A stretch of 64,000 nucleotides of DNA from contig CM054151.1 of NCBI GenBank assembly GCA_028751875.1, forward strand, positions 39,833,587 to 39,897,586, read 5' to 3'. The first letter of the stretch is position 1, and each line of letters starts with the position of its first letter. Of the stretch, positions 54,002-64,000 are shown piece after piece. Both the position numbers and the translations under genes were made by a program. The notes below the pieces were generated by a model. It was not told where the DNA came from, searched no databases, and worked only from the letters and a program-made list of their open reading frames with translations. The stretch comes from Rapana venosa (lineage: Eukaryota > Mollusca > Gastropoda > Neogastropoda > Muricidae).

Positions 54002-55016
54002 TCACATACAACTTTCCCTCAGCATTTTTACCTTTCATTCATAACTGCAGCAACATGGGTTGGGTTTTTTTCAATCTTGAACAATGAAATTCAATGTCTT
54101 TGACCATAATTATAGGTGTTAAAAATTACATAATCATATTAATATTGGCTACGTAGCCATGCATGCACTGGGTTTTGTTGTTGTTTGTTGTTGTTTGGTT
54201 GGGTTTATTTTTTACCACCCTTCTCTATCTCTCTGTCTGTCTCTCTCTCTCTGTCCTTCTCTATCTCTGTCTGTCTCTCTCTCTCTGTTCTTCTCTATCT
54301 CTCTGTCTGTCTCTCTCTCTCTTCTCTTCTCTACTCTGTCTGTCTCTCTCTCTCGTCTTCTCTCTCTCTGTCTGTCTGTCTCCTCTCTGTCCTCTCTCTC
54401 TGCTCTCTCTGGCTCTCTGTCTCTCTCTCTCTCTCTCGTCTGTCTCTCTCTCTCTCTCCTTCTCTCTGCCTATCTATCTCTGTCTCTGTCTGGCTCCCTC
54501 TCTGTCTCTCTCTGTCTTTCTCTGTCTCTCTGTGTCTCTGTCTCTGTCTGTCTCTGTCTCTCTGTCTGTCTCTGTCTGTCCATGTCTCTCTGTCTATATC
54601 TCTCTGTCTCTGTCTGTCTCTCTTTTTGTCTCTCTGTCTATCTCTGTCTCTGTCTGTCTGTGTTTCTCTGTCTGTCTGTCTATCTCTGTCTCTGTCTATC
54701 TCTCTCTGCCTCTGTCTCTCTTTCTATTTCTCTCGGTCTGTCTCTGTCTCTGTCTCTCTGTCTGTCTCTGTCTCTGTATCTGTCTCTGTCTCTGTCTGTC
54801 TCTCTGTCTCTCTGTCTATCTCTCTCTGTCTCTGTCTCTCTGTCTATCTCTCTCTGTCTTTGTCTGTCTGTCTCTCTCTGTGTCTCTCTGTCTATCTCTC
54901 TCTGTCTATATCTGTCTCTCTCTGTCTCTCTGTATCTCTCTCTCTGTCTATCTGTCTCTCTCTGTCTCTCTCTCTGTCTCTCTCTCACATACAAACAACA
55001 TACACACACACACACA

Positions 55017-55057
<41 letters not shown>

Positions 55058-55385
55058 ACACACCTCTGTCTGTTTATAGCCGTCTAATATCACAATTTGT
55101 GAAGAGACGTAAAATGAATCGAACACCTTTCTGTCAAAGGTTTTCCCTTTCATGTATAATTGCTTCAAAATGTGTTTTTAACCTTGGACAAACCGAATTC
55201 CATGTCTTTGACCATGTAGATGTGAAAAATTACATAATCATATTAATATTGGCTACCTAGCCATGCATGCACAGGGCTTTGTTGTTGTTGGTGCTGTTGT
55301 TGTTGTTGTTTGAGGTGGTGGTGGTGGTGGCTTTTAACCCCCGCCCCTCTCTCTATCTCTCTCTTTCTCTCTTTCTGTCTCTCTA

Positions 55386-55442
<57 letters not shown>

Positions 55443-55710
55443 GTGTCTCTGTTTCTGTCAGTCTGTCTCTCTCTCCGTCTCCTCAGTCCTCTCTCTGACT
55501 CTGTCTCTGTCTGTCTGTATTTCTCTGTCTCTCATACACACACATACATACACATACACACACACACACCTTTCCGTCAAAAATTTTCCCTTTCATGCAT
55601 AATTGCTTCAAAATGTGTTCTCAATCTTGGACGACCGACTTCCATGTCGTTGCTGTTTTTTGGTTGGTTTTTACCACCTTCTCTCCTCTGTCTCTCTGTC
55701 TCTGACTTTG

Positions 55711-55771
<61 letters not shown>

Positions 55772-56092
55772 GTGTCTCTGTCTCTCTCTGTTTCTGTCTG
55801 TCTCTGTCTCTCTCTGTCTGTCTCCCTCTGTCTCTCTCTGTCTCTCTTTCACACACACATACACACACGCTCACGCGCATACACACATCTTTCCGTCAAA
55901 ATGTTTCCCTTTTATGCATTATTGCTTCAAAATGTGTTTTTAATCTTGGACGACCGACTTTCATGTCTTTGGCCTTGTGGGTGTTAAAAAATACATAATC
56001 CTATTAATACTGCCTACCTAGCCATGCGTGCACAGGGCTTTGTTGTTGTTGTTGTTGGTTGGCTGGTTGCCCCCCTCTGTCTGTGTCTTTCT

Positions 56093-56155
<63 letters not shown>

Positions 56156-56277
56156 GTATGTCTGTCTGTTCTGTCTGTCTGTGCGCACGCGGTATGTGTT
56201 TGTACGAGTCAATTGGGGGAGGGGGGGCAGTGTAAGCGCGGATGGGTGTGGACGCACATGCGCGCGCGCGCGCGTGT

Positions 56278-56356
<79 letters not shown>

Positions 56357-56390
56357 GTGTGTGTATGTGTGAGAGAGAGAGAGAGATAGC
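53770..56390 (+). repeat. Four-copy tandem repeat: ~150-bp block alternating with (TC)n and (CA)n
   Basis: Blocks at 54008-54190, 55120-55320, 55568-55660 and 55888-56060 share TTTCATGCATAATTGCTTCA, AATCTTGGACGACCGACTT, CATGTCTTTGACCAT, ACATAATCATATTAATA and TAGCCATGCATGCACAGGG, then GTTGTTGTTG. Each is preceded by a TC/TCTG array and a (CA)n array. Block 3 lacks about 100 bp after CATGTC. The plus-strand ORFs of 300-365 codons are translations of the TCTG arrays. Confidence 0.9.
56075..56370. repeat. (TC)n, G-run, CG and (GT)n after block 4
   Basis: TC 56090-56150; GC alternation 56260-56274; GT 56274-56354. Confidence 0.95.
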
Positions 56391-57118
56391 AGTTGAGGGA
56401 ATGTCCTGCGTACAACCGTCCTATGAAAATTTGCAAATTTTATCTGATTGAGAGAACAGGAGATGAGTGAATATCGTTTCTGAAGTAATGTCTTGCAGGG
56501 TGTTGATTACCACCCCTTTTTCTCTTTTCATGACACAAAATGCTACATGTCATGAATGAGTACAGTGTACTACAACACTTTTACATACAACATTGTGTTT
56601 ACATTGCATTAGCCATGGTTGTATATGGTGGGTATACTTTTCTGTTATGGTGAATGTTTTGAGAATGGAATAGCTTGTGAGTATTGTAACTATTCTGAAC
56701 ATGCAAAAATTAGTGAGTATCAATGATTTCAACGGTCGTGATAATTATATGATGTGCTTGATGTTTGTATTGTGTATGTGACACGGTGTTAACATATCAG
56801 GTATAACTCCATCAATAATTTTTTTTCACAGGCCTATTATCTTTTTGTAGTATCCTGGGGAGCAGTTAAGGTGAACTAATATTTTTTTTGGCTGGGATTT
56901 GTTTTGATTCCTGGTCTATGTCAGCCTTCATTAAGTCATGATTTTGGAATCTGTATATTCAAGAGTGTACAGTTTTGAGTGCAGGCCAAGGGATTGTTCC
57001 TAAGTCTTATCAAAGTTTACGAGAACTTCTATTTCATTTTTTCCTTGCATTTTCCATTTTTGCCCCTTTAAAGTGTATTTGTGCTCTATGGCCTATGCAC
57101 ATTAAATCATATCAGAGT
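56391..57118 (+). other. AT-rich unique stretch ending in a LINE-3'-like motif
   Basis: About 700 bp with no repeat match or frame. Near the end, CTCTATGGCCTATGCACATT and AAATCATATCAGAGTTTAGAG resemble the GGCTATGGCC..TGAATAAA ends, so part may be a LINE 3' UTR. Confidence 0.4.
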
Positions 57119-57221
57119 TTAGAGTTCTCTGTCTCTATGTCTCTCTCTCTCTGTTTCTGTCTCTGGCTGTCTCGGTCTCTGTCTCTCTCTCTGTCTGTCT
57201 TTCTCTCTCCCCTAAAGCCAA

Positions 57222-57272
<51 letters not shown>
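57119..57272. repeat. (TC)n/(TCTG)n
   Basis: Pyrimidine array. Confidence 0.95.
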
Positions 57273-57275
<3 letters not shown>

Positions 57276-57347
57276 CTTTCCCCTTCATTATGGGCTATGG
57301 CCTAATGAATAAACATCCGAATCCGAATCCGAATCCGAATCCGAATC
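57273..57347 (+). mobile_element. LINE 3' terminus with (CCGAAT)5 tail
   Basis: CCCTTCATTATGGGCTATGG and CCTAATGAATAAACATCC align with the 3' terminus of the LINE at 173-3805 (CCCTTTCATATGGGGCTATGG, CCTTACATGAATAAACTATC). The tandem tail differs: CCGAAT repeated five times instead of CTGAAGT. Confidence 0.75.
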
Positions 57348-57866
<519 letters not shown>

Positions 57867-57925
57867 GGGACTGGATGTAAAAAGCACATGGGTGCTTATT
57901 CATTATCCTCGAAATAAAATCAGTT
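57867..57925 (+). mobile_element. S1 SINE 3' end only (copy 16)
   Basis: GGGGACTGGATGTAAAAAGC, ACATGGGTGCTTATTCATTA, TCCTCGAAATAAAATC, followed by (CATTGG)3 instead of an A/T tail. Confidence 0.8.
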
Positions 57926-58037
57926 GTCATTGGCATTGGCATTGTGTGGAATCATGCGCACTGATTATTTTTTCCACAATACGTAAAAAAAGAAGTACTT
58001 ACAATCCAGACAGTCATAATATAGGCTTTTCATTTCT

Positions 58038-58075
58038 TTGTCGTTCCTCGGTTAGGGCCCCGAGGTTCACCACTG
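58038..58075 (+). repeat. R6 fragment
   Basis: GTCGTTCCTCGGTTAGGGCC and CCGAGGTTCACCAC; cut directly before the LINE fragment. Confidence 0.65.
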
Positions 58076-58079
58076 ACAA

Positions 58080-58985
58080 CACTTTGAGAATGCTAACCCA
58101 GCATTTACCCAGCGTTGAGGCAGCTCAGCCTGGCACATGAGGAAGAACAGCACGTTCAAGAGCAACACAGTACAGTCTGAATACACCGTGTAAGGAGCTA
58201 CGCATGAAGATCAGCATCAGCAGAACCGAGACGATGAAGGTCAGCAGAACACCTGGCAACCTCAACATCAGTATTGACCAGAACCCTGCTGAAACAAGTC
58301 AGCGAGTTCAAGTATCTGGGCAGTGTTTTCTCGGAAGACGGGCGTTTCAACACAGAGACTGAGACAGAGGTGCAGAAGGCCAACAACGTCAGCTACCAGC
58401 TTGCCCTGCTCCTCAAACATCCAAACCACCCCCGTTGAGACCAAAGCCAAACTCATTGACTCTACCTTGACCTGCCAGTGCCAGACATGGACCCTGACCA
58501 CAAGCCTGGAACGCCAGATAACCACTTGCTGAAGAGATGTCGATGCCTGAGGAGAGCCGTCAGTCAACAAGACCAGACGGGCCGTGATCAGAGACACCAG
58601 GATCAGAGACACCAGGATCAGAGACACCAGGATCAGAGACACCAGGATCAGAGACACCAGGATCAGAGAACTGGTGGGAACAACAACGCCTGTCCTCAAC
58701 TACACATTCACAGGCAAACAATCAGGTGGTTTGGACATCTGACACACACACGGCACCTCACCATCTTGCCAGTAAAGCCTGTGTGCAACAAAGGGATGAT
58801 GTCAGGGTACAAGGCCAGAGGAAGACCAAGGAAGACCTGGATGGAGGGTGGGAAAGAAATCCTGAAGACCCACACCATCCCACCACCCAGCCAGGCCTTC
58901 TGTCCAGCTTGCTGCCACAGACCTAAGCTCTTTCTCCCCTCCACGCCTTAGACCGTACAAGAGGACGGATAAAGTAAAGTAACTA
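58080..58985 (+). pseudogene. RTE-like LINE C-terminal half, 5' truncated
   Basis: Frames shift but read in order: VSEFKYLGSVFSEDGRFNTE (RT thumb), TEVQKANNVSYQLALLL, KAKLIDSTLTCQ, MRCLRRAVS-like and IRWFGHL; then GYKARGRPRKTWMEGGKE, ILKTHTIPP and a stop at 58951. The 3' end reads TACAAGAGGACGGATAAAGTAAAGTAA. The last ~170 bp recur inverted at 62020-62195. Confidence 0.8.
58586..58669 (+). repeat. 15-bp minisatellite in LINE coding sequence
   Basis: GATCAGAGACACCAG repeated five full times plus a partial, without substitutions; 15 bp keeps frame (HQDQR or RDTRI units). Confidence 0.97.
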
Positions 58986-59362
58986 GTATTAAGGCATCTA
59001 CATTCCGACTTCGGAATTTTTAAAGAAAAAATATTGAACGCTATAGGAAACTTCTAAGCTATGTAACTGATTAAAAAAGAAAACCCAAGCCATTAAAAAT
59101 GTAATCATTCAGAAGGCTTCGACACACCTCCTGGCAGGACCCCAGCACCCACCCATCAGTGTGGCAGGAGGTGATCATGAAAGCTGGGCCACAGGAACCC
59201 CATCCTGGCTGTCGGAAAGAGGAGAAACTGGTGTAGCTTGACCACACCACGCACCATAACTCTCTTGCCAAGACTATCATGCAGGGGGGGGGGGGGCACT
59301 TAATGTAGCTGATGAAAAAAAGCAAATGCATTGCTTATTCAATGTACCATCTGGAAATAAAA
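58986..59362. other. Unassigned, ending in a LINE-like (ACTTG)n tail
   Basis: ACATTCCGACTTCGGAATTT (59000) is an R6-like scrap. The segment ends CTGGAAATAAAAACTTGACTTGACTTGACTTG (59351-59382), a tail matching the CAAGT array type in complement. No coding remnant. Confidence 0.5.
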
Positions 59363-59382
59363 ACTTGACTTGACTTGACTTG

Positions 59383-59960
59383 AGGAAGGAAGACGCCCGA
59401 GGAGGTAGACAGATGAAGACCTGGATGTAGGACATCAAAGATTTGACCAGACTTGACCTGGCTGTTTTTTACTGCAAAAGGCTGGAGATAAATCGGCCTG
59501 GGGGAAATTATCCACCAGCGCATCCCTTGTGTCCCCCCAGTGGCCCTTTTGGTCACGGAATTTCAAATGCTAATGACAGTATCAAATTTCAGTTAACATA
59601 TTAACAGCTAACAGATCTGTCACAGATTGTACGATATTTTCCAGTAGAATTCTCAAGTTCCCTTTCCCATCACCTCAGTCTGTCATTCTAGTCCTGGGTG
59701 GGTTTTTTTCTGTTTATTCAAAAGGTCTGGCTGTCTCGCTAAGCCACTGATAAAACTCTTCTGTTTCTTCTTTTTCTTGTTTCATCAAAGGGTTCTCATT
59801 CTTGAGTGTGAGTTTTTCCCTTTTTTGTCACTGTGGGTGTGAATGTTCTAGGGCGGATTATTAGGATATTATTCATTGCATAGAATTACTCTATGATACT
59901 TTCATATTACCATATCTATTCAACTAGTTGTAAATGTGTTTACATGCTTTTGGAAAACGT

Positions 59961-59965
<5 letters not shown>
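59383..59965. other. Unassigned stretch
   Basis: No repeat or frame recognised. Confidence 0.6.
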
Positions 59966-60019
<54 letters not shown>

Positions 60020-60048
60020 ACCCTCTCTCTCTCTCTCTCTCTCTCTCT
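59966..60048. repeat. (TC)n
   Basis: Two TC blocks separated by TGGACCC. Confidence 0.97.
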
Positions 60049-60448
60049 TCTGGTCACATTTTTGTGACCTCCAGTCAGATACGAAAAGCAATAAACAGAA
60101 AACTATATGGAAAGTCATAACTTCTCTAGGAAAAGAAAAAGATCTCATAAAGCACCTATGGTTAAAAGATATTACTCTTTAAACAGCCATTTTTCCCAGA
60201 GTTTACTCTTCAACGGTTAAAAATGACAGGTGACCTTGCCTCACTACAAAAAAGTTTTGCATTTCAAAAACGTTTATTTCCAATGTAAACATCCCCTCCT
60301 TGGCGGTATATGAAAGATGTGTTTCTCTGACATCTCAAACAGATTTCTACTGGTGGTCTAGATGACTTAGGAGGAAAACACTCTTTAACTCAGAGGTCCT
60401 ATAACATCTGATTCTTTAACTTATTTGTATAAGTATATATTTTATTAG
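60049..60448. other. Unassigned AT-rich stretch
   Basis: No repeat match or supported frame. Confidence 0.6.
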
Positions 60449-60830
60449 AAGGAAGGTGGCAGGGTGGTTAAGACATTTGCCTGCCAACAAGTAAACCGTG
60501 AGGTTCTGGGTTCTATTCCCAGCCTCGCCCTTTCTTCCCAGTTTGACCAAAAAAATCGAACTGAATGTCAAAGTCCTTCGGATGAGACTATAAACCGAGG
60601 CTCCGTGTGCGAACGCATGCAGAACATCTTGCGCACACGTTAAATCCTGTTCCGCTGTTCGAAAGAGTAGGCCATTGTGTGCCGGTGGGAACAGATGATA
60701 AAATTAAAAAAAAAAACACATACACACATTAAAAAAGTCATCTGAGCGCTTTGATTTGTTGCTTTACAAGATTCAGCGCTATATAAATTCCATACATTAT
60801 TATTATTTTATTATTATTATTATTATAACC
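60449..60830 (+). mobile_element. SINE with head type B, S1 core and LINE-type tail (copy 17)
   Basis: Head AGGTGGCAGGGTGGTTAAGACA, then GAGGTTCTGGGTTCTATTCCCAGC (B box). The core is GATGAGACTATAAACCGAGG, GTGTGCGAACGCATGCAGAAC, CCATTGTGTGCCGGTGGGAA. The tail is TCTGAGCGCTTTGATTTGTTG, CAGCGCTATATAAATTCCAT, (ATT)n. The most complete example of the three-module structure. Confidence 0.92.
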
Positions 60831-62395
60831 TTTGTATCGATACATGCTACTTCCCCATTATTTTAAAACAATCACTGTGTACAAGTCTGGTGATAAAACT
60901 GATCCTTCAAATTAAAAACCTGTTTCAATATTACCAGTACTTTTAAAGCCTTTGGGAAAACGTATGTCATCAGTGCCTTATACCTCACACTTCAAAACAT
61001 AACTTATTTCATCCGAATCAATCTGATCTTAGAAAAATATTCATTTCTTGCCACAAAGCCCTGGTTATCCTTGTCGACGAATGGTTAAACTATCAGTGAC
61101 AAAAAATGTACTGGTGTAAAACTTATTGACTGTGCAACAGCATTTAATGTCATTGATCGTGACCGGTTATTCCGTAAACTGACACTGTGTATATTTGTGA
61201 GGACGCCTTTTACTCATAAAGTCATTTCTTGCTCATCAAAACCACACAGTTTAGCTAAATGATGAGTTTTTGAAGTCCTGAGACAAAATGTTGGTGTCCC
61301 ACAAGAATTGGTACTAGGGTCTCTTCTTTTAATACCCTATATCAGTGACCTTCCTTTATTCATTATGAAAAACGTTCCTTAATGTTTTGCTAATGACACG
61401 TCTAGCCACTCTTCTCTGTCTGATTTGAAACAACTAACCCACGCAAGAAAACTCAAATCAGTTGCTGGAATAGACCAAACTTAATCATACGGCTCTAAAT
61501 AATGGGGGAAAAAAACCAAAATATAGCATAAGTACTTCTCGATAAAAATGACAAAGTATAACTTTTGTTCTGCAACCAGTTTATATTGGTAATACTGCTA
61601 TTACAGAATGAGGCACTCACAGACTTTTAGGAGTTACTATTGATAACAGTCTTTCCTGGTCACCCCACGCTGACTGCTTATACAAACAAATCTCTCAAAA
61701 GATATTTCAACTCTCTAAATTCAAACACTTTCTTGACCTATCTTCTCGTAGACAGTCTAATTACTCTTAATTTTCAATCAGTTATTGATGACGCCTCAAC
61801 ATGATGTAAATTAGTGAGGTGTTAATACATTAAAACCTCTTTCAAGGATCCGAAAACAAATTATTAATGTCATACTCTTAAAAATCTTCCATCTTTTACT
61901 TCAGGATTATATTAGACCGGATACCACCACCCACCCCCTTCAAAGTTATAACCTGGAATATAATAAAGCAATCATAATATATCTTATAACAAACGGTCTT
62001 TCTCAGCTCCATCTATGCTGACTATACTTACTTTACTTTATCTCTCCTCTTGTACCGTCCAGGGCGTGGAGGGGATAAAGAGCTTAGGTCTCAGGCAGCA
62101 AGCTGGACAGAAGGCCTGGCTGGGTGGTGGGATGGTGTGGGTCTTCAGGATTTCTTTCCCACCCTCCATCCAGGTCTTCCTTGGTCTTCCTCTAAACTAT
62201 AAGTTTCCCATCAATCAGTCAAGGGACACAAGTAGTATAGTGCGAGGAAAAATCAAGACCTGATCTTGACAAAAATATTCATCTTTGGTACTCCAGAGGA
62301 ACTGTTTGGAGCTCATTACCAAAATCTCTGAAAGGAAACTGTAGTATTGTGTCTTTCAAGAAAAATTATGAGTTTTTCCTGTTTCAGAAGATGAG
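60831..62395 (+). pseudogene. CR1-like LINE reverse-transcriptase relic, split by another LINE end
   Basis: Broken plus-strand frames read KLIDCATAFNVIDRDRL (palm, damaged FDxxDH), NVGVPQELVLGSLL (GVPQGS-like box), CFANDT (damaged YADDT), THRLLGVTIDNSLSWSPHAD (thumb) and LSKFKHFLDLSSRRQ. After the insertion come NCLELITKISERK and FQEKL. Many stops; the active-site Asp pair is lost. Sequence before about 61060 is AT-rich without clear motifs. Confidence 0.8.
62020..62195 (-). mobile_element. 5'-truncated RTE-like LINE 3' end inserted in the CR1-like relic
   Basis: The minus strand matches 58805-58985: AGAGGAAGACCAAGGAAGAC, CTGGATGGAGGGTGGGAAAG, CACACCATCCCACCACCCAG, ending ACTTTATCTCTCC (plus TTTACTTTATCTCTCCTC). 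The host coding sequence resumes at about 62200 (AACTATAAGTTTCCC). Confidence 0.85.
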
Positions 62396-62435
62396 TCAAA
62401 AGTGCTCCTACACTATCGTCATTTTTGTGTGTGTA

Positions 62436-62935
62436 CTGCCTCATTTTCTGTGACGTTTTTATCCTGCTGTTCCCATGATGCTCATTTCAATCTCTCTGTC
62501 CTGGCCATATACAGATCCGTAATGTCGCATCCTCAGGACCGGAAGTCCACAAGGAGCCCTTCAATGTTAGGTCGCCATGACCTTACCGGACAGAGGGGCC
62601 CTGCACTGCTGCTGGGTCACTTTGGTGGTTTTCAGTGGTGCCTGTTCTGTGCTAACAAACGCAGGACATCACCCACTAATCCTCCTGCTGATGACAGTGA
62701 TTACTCAGTCGCAGGGCCAGACAGAATGAGACGCCCACCGGGGTGGTGACCACTATAATGGCCCTCTAACGGTTCTCCAGTGAAACTCTAACCCCAAAGG
62801 CTATACACAAACACACCACAGGCACAAGAGTGTATGAGGAAACCGAATTTGAGGTCACCATGACACAGAGAACCAGAGCCACTGAACTAGAGACAGTTTT
62901 CTTTTATTGCAGGATGATCAATAACCATTTCTTTT
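62436..62935 (-). mobile_element. CE body, copy C (head absent)
   Basis: Minus strand: AGTGGCTCTGGTTCTCTG, CATGGTGACCTCAAATTCGG, CCATTATAGTGGTCACCACC, GGCACCACTGAAAACCACCA, GCAGTGCAGGGCCCCTCTG, AACGTCACAGAAAATGAGG. Interrupted on the head side by S1 at 62941; only a few bases of CE follow it. Confidence 0.75.
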
Positions 62936-62940
62936 TTTTC

Positions 62941-63287
62941 TTCTTTTTTTTATTCTTTTATATCGAGGAAAATGGAATAAGCGCTTTTGTGCTTTTTTAC
63001 ATCCAGTCCCCGTGTGTATACGGTTTTGTAAATTCTGTCATCTGTTCCCACCGGCACAAAATGGCCTACTCTTACGAACAGCGGAACAGGATTTAACGTG
63101 TGCGCAAGATGTTCTGCGTGCGTTTGCACACGGGAACTCGGTTTATAGTCTCATCCGAAGGACGTTTGGGAGAGTGGAGTCTGCACTGATGTTAACTCCA
63201 GGGGAAAATATCCCCTTGAACAGGAATCGAATCCGAGTCGTCAGATTGCGATGGCAATGTTCTAACCACTAGGCTGTTCCATCCCCA
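62941..63287 (-). mobile_element. S1 SINE, copy 18 (full length)
   Basis: Minus strand GGGGATGGAACAGCCTAGTGG, GACTCGGATTCGATTCC, GATGAGACTATAAACCGAG, tail AATAAAAAAAAGAAG. CATTTCTTT lies on both sides (62926-62934, 63300-63308) within longer similar flanks (AGGATGAT), a likely target-site duplication. Confidence 0.9.
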
Positions 63288-63306
63288 TGAGGATGATGTC
63301 ATTTCT

Positions 63307-63560
63307 TTGTCCCTAAGCTAGAGCTCCGAGGTTCACCAATGGTGAGATTTTTCGTGTGCGACTTTTTTTACCCACCATGGAGAGAGCTGCATTCCGACTG
63401 CAGGGATGTATGCTGGGTATGTTCGTGTTTCCTTAATACACCAGACACTGCCATCAGTTACGGGATCATCAACGTGTATATTTTGATCTTCCGCATGTGT
63501 ATGTACACAAAGGAACTTAAGGCATTGGCAGGTATTCACGTGTTGCGTATGTGCGTGCTT
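63307..63560 (+). repeat. R6 repeat, copy 7 (longest)
   Basis: CTAAGCTAGAGCTCCGAGGT, TCACCAATGGTGAGATTT, GAGCTGCATTCCGACTGCAG; it extends through GCTGGGTATGTTCGTGTTTC and TTACGGGATCATCAACGTGT to TGTATGTACACAAAGGAAC. Confidence 0.8.
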
Positions 63561-63581
63561 AAAGAATAAATCTTCTAGTCA

Positions 63582-63661
63582 ATGTTTTTTTTTTTTTTTT
63601 TTGTTGTTGTTAATTTTTTAACATTGTGTTCACAATTGGTGTGTGTATATTTTTTTTATAT
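63582..63661. repeat. Poly-T and (GTT)n
   Basis: T-run 63584-63602 followed by GTT repeats, next to the S1 tail. Confidence 0.9.
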
Positions 63662-64000
63662 GTTGTTCTTTTATATCAAGGATAATGGAATAAGCACTAA
63701 TGTGCTTTTTTACATCCAGTCCCCGTGTGTATGCGGTTTTGTAAATTGTCATCTGTTCCCACCGACACACAATGGCCTACTCTTACGAAAAGCGAAACAG
63801 GATTTTAACGTGTGCGCAAGATGTTCTGCGTGCGTTCGCACACGGAGCCTCGGCTTATAGTCTCATCCGAAGGACTTTTGGGGACAGTGGAGTCTGCATT
63901 AATGTTAACTCCAGGTAAAATATCCCCTTGAACTGGAATCGAACCCGGGTTGTCAGGTTGCGAGCGCAATGTTCTAACCACTAGGCTATCCCCCCCCCCC
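63662..64000 (-). mobile_element. S1 SINE, copy 19, cut by the window end
   Basis: Near-consensus: core GATGAGACTATAAGCCGAGG, B box CAACCCGGGTTCGATTCC, A box GATAGCCTAGTGG on the minus strand; the terminal C-run reaches the window edge. Confidence 0.92.

Noticed and set aside
54159..55260. Plus-strand ORFs up to 365 codons (LSLSVCLSLS)
   Set aside because: TCTG/TC microsatellite read in three overlapping frames.
57301..57346. Telomere-like hexamer repeat (CCGAAT)n
   Set aside because: It does not match any telomere motif that I know and follows a LINE 3' end; treated as a LINE tail.

Overview
The window looks like intergenic DNA from a repeat-rich metazoan genome, most plausibly a marine mollusc and probably a gastropod. 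The reasons are the density of tRNA-headed SINEs of a type common in molluscan genomes, several clades of APE-type non-LTR retrotransposons, and very long di-, tri-, tetra- and pentanucleotide arrays. The taxonomic guess rests on recollection and cannot be proved from the window. I see no intact host protein gene, no genuine tRNA or rRNA gene, no CRISPR array and no prokaryotic operon structure. Most long open frames are translations of simple repeats.

Layout. 0.2-3.8 kb: an almost intact APE-type LINE ORF2 with one frameshift, sitting inside a TCTA microsatellite. 3.8-20 kb: simple-sequence DNA with scattered SINEs, an inverted SINE pair (14.9-15.5 kb) and a decayed LINE C-terminus (18.5-19.2 kb). 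20-25 kb: pyrimidine-rich repeats, three copies of a tRNA/5S-like SINE and a 590-bp TTGCC-type pentamer array. 25.4-30.2 kb: a nested stack. A minus-strand LINE with an SGNH-esterase ORF1 and an APE endonuclease is broken by a SINE, which is itself broken by a second SINE flanked by a 13-bp target-site duplication. 30.6-35 kb: a pentamer array, SINEs, a ~0.9-kb tRNA-headed composite element split by a ~470-bp inverted-repeat (MITE-like) transposon, and a SINE split by a LINE 3' end. 35.3-37.1 kb: a decayed RTE-like LINE. 37-46 kb: CA minisatellite, inverted SINE pairs and GATA arrays. 46.5-48.05 kb: a frameshifted minus-strand relic of a multicopy invertebrate protein family of unknown function. 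49.4-53.3 kb: a second large composite copy, more SINEs, and a CAAGT array. 53.8-56.4 kb: a four-copy tandem repeat of a 150-bp block alternating with TC and CA arrays. 57-64 kb: LINE 3' ends, an RTE-like C-terminus with an in-frame 15-bp minisatellite, a CR1-like RT relic split by another LINE fragment, a composite copy, and SINEs running to the end.

How the parts fit together. The SINEs are modular. A central segment (GATGAGACTATAAACCGAGG) is shared by two families. At least three different tRNA-like heads are attached to this shared core or to related elements. A LINE-type 3' tail (core CAGCGCTATATAAAT, then ATT or TTC repeats) occurs behind SINEs with different bodies and behind a LINE C-terminus at 45.9-46.4 kb, which is a candidate donor of the retrotransposition machinery. 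One family combines a tRNA-like A box with a segment that closely resembles the internal control region of 5S rRNA. The names S1-S5, CE and R6 used below are labels for this window only.
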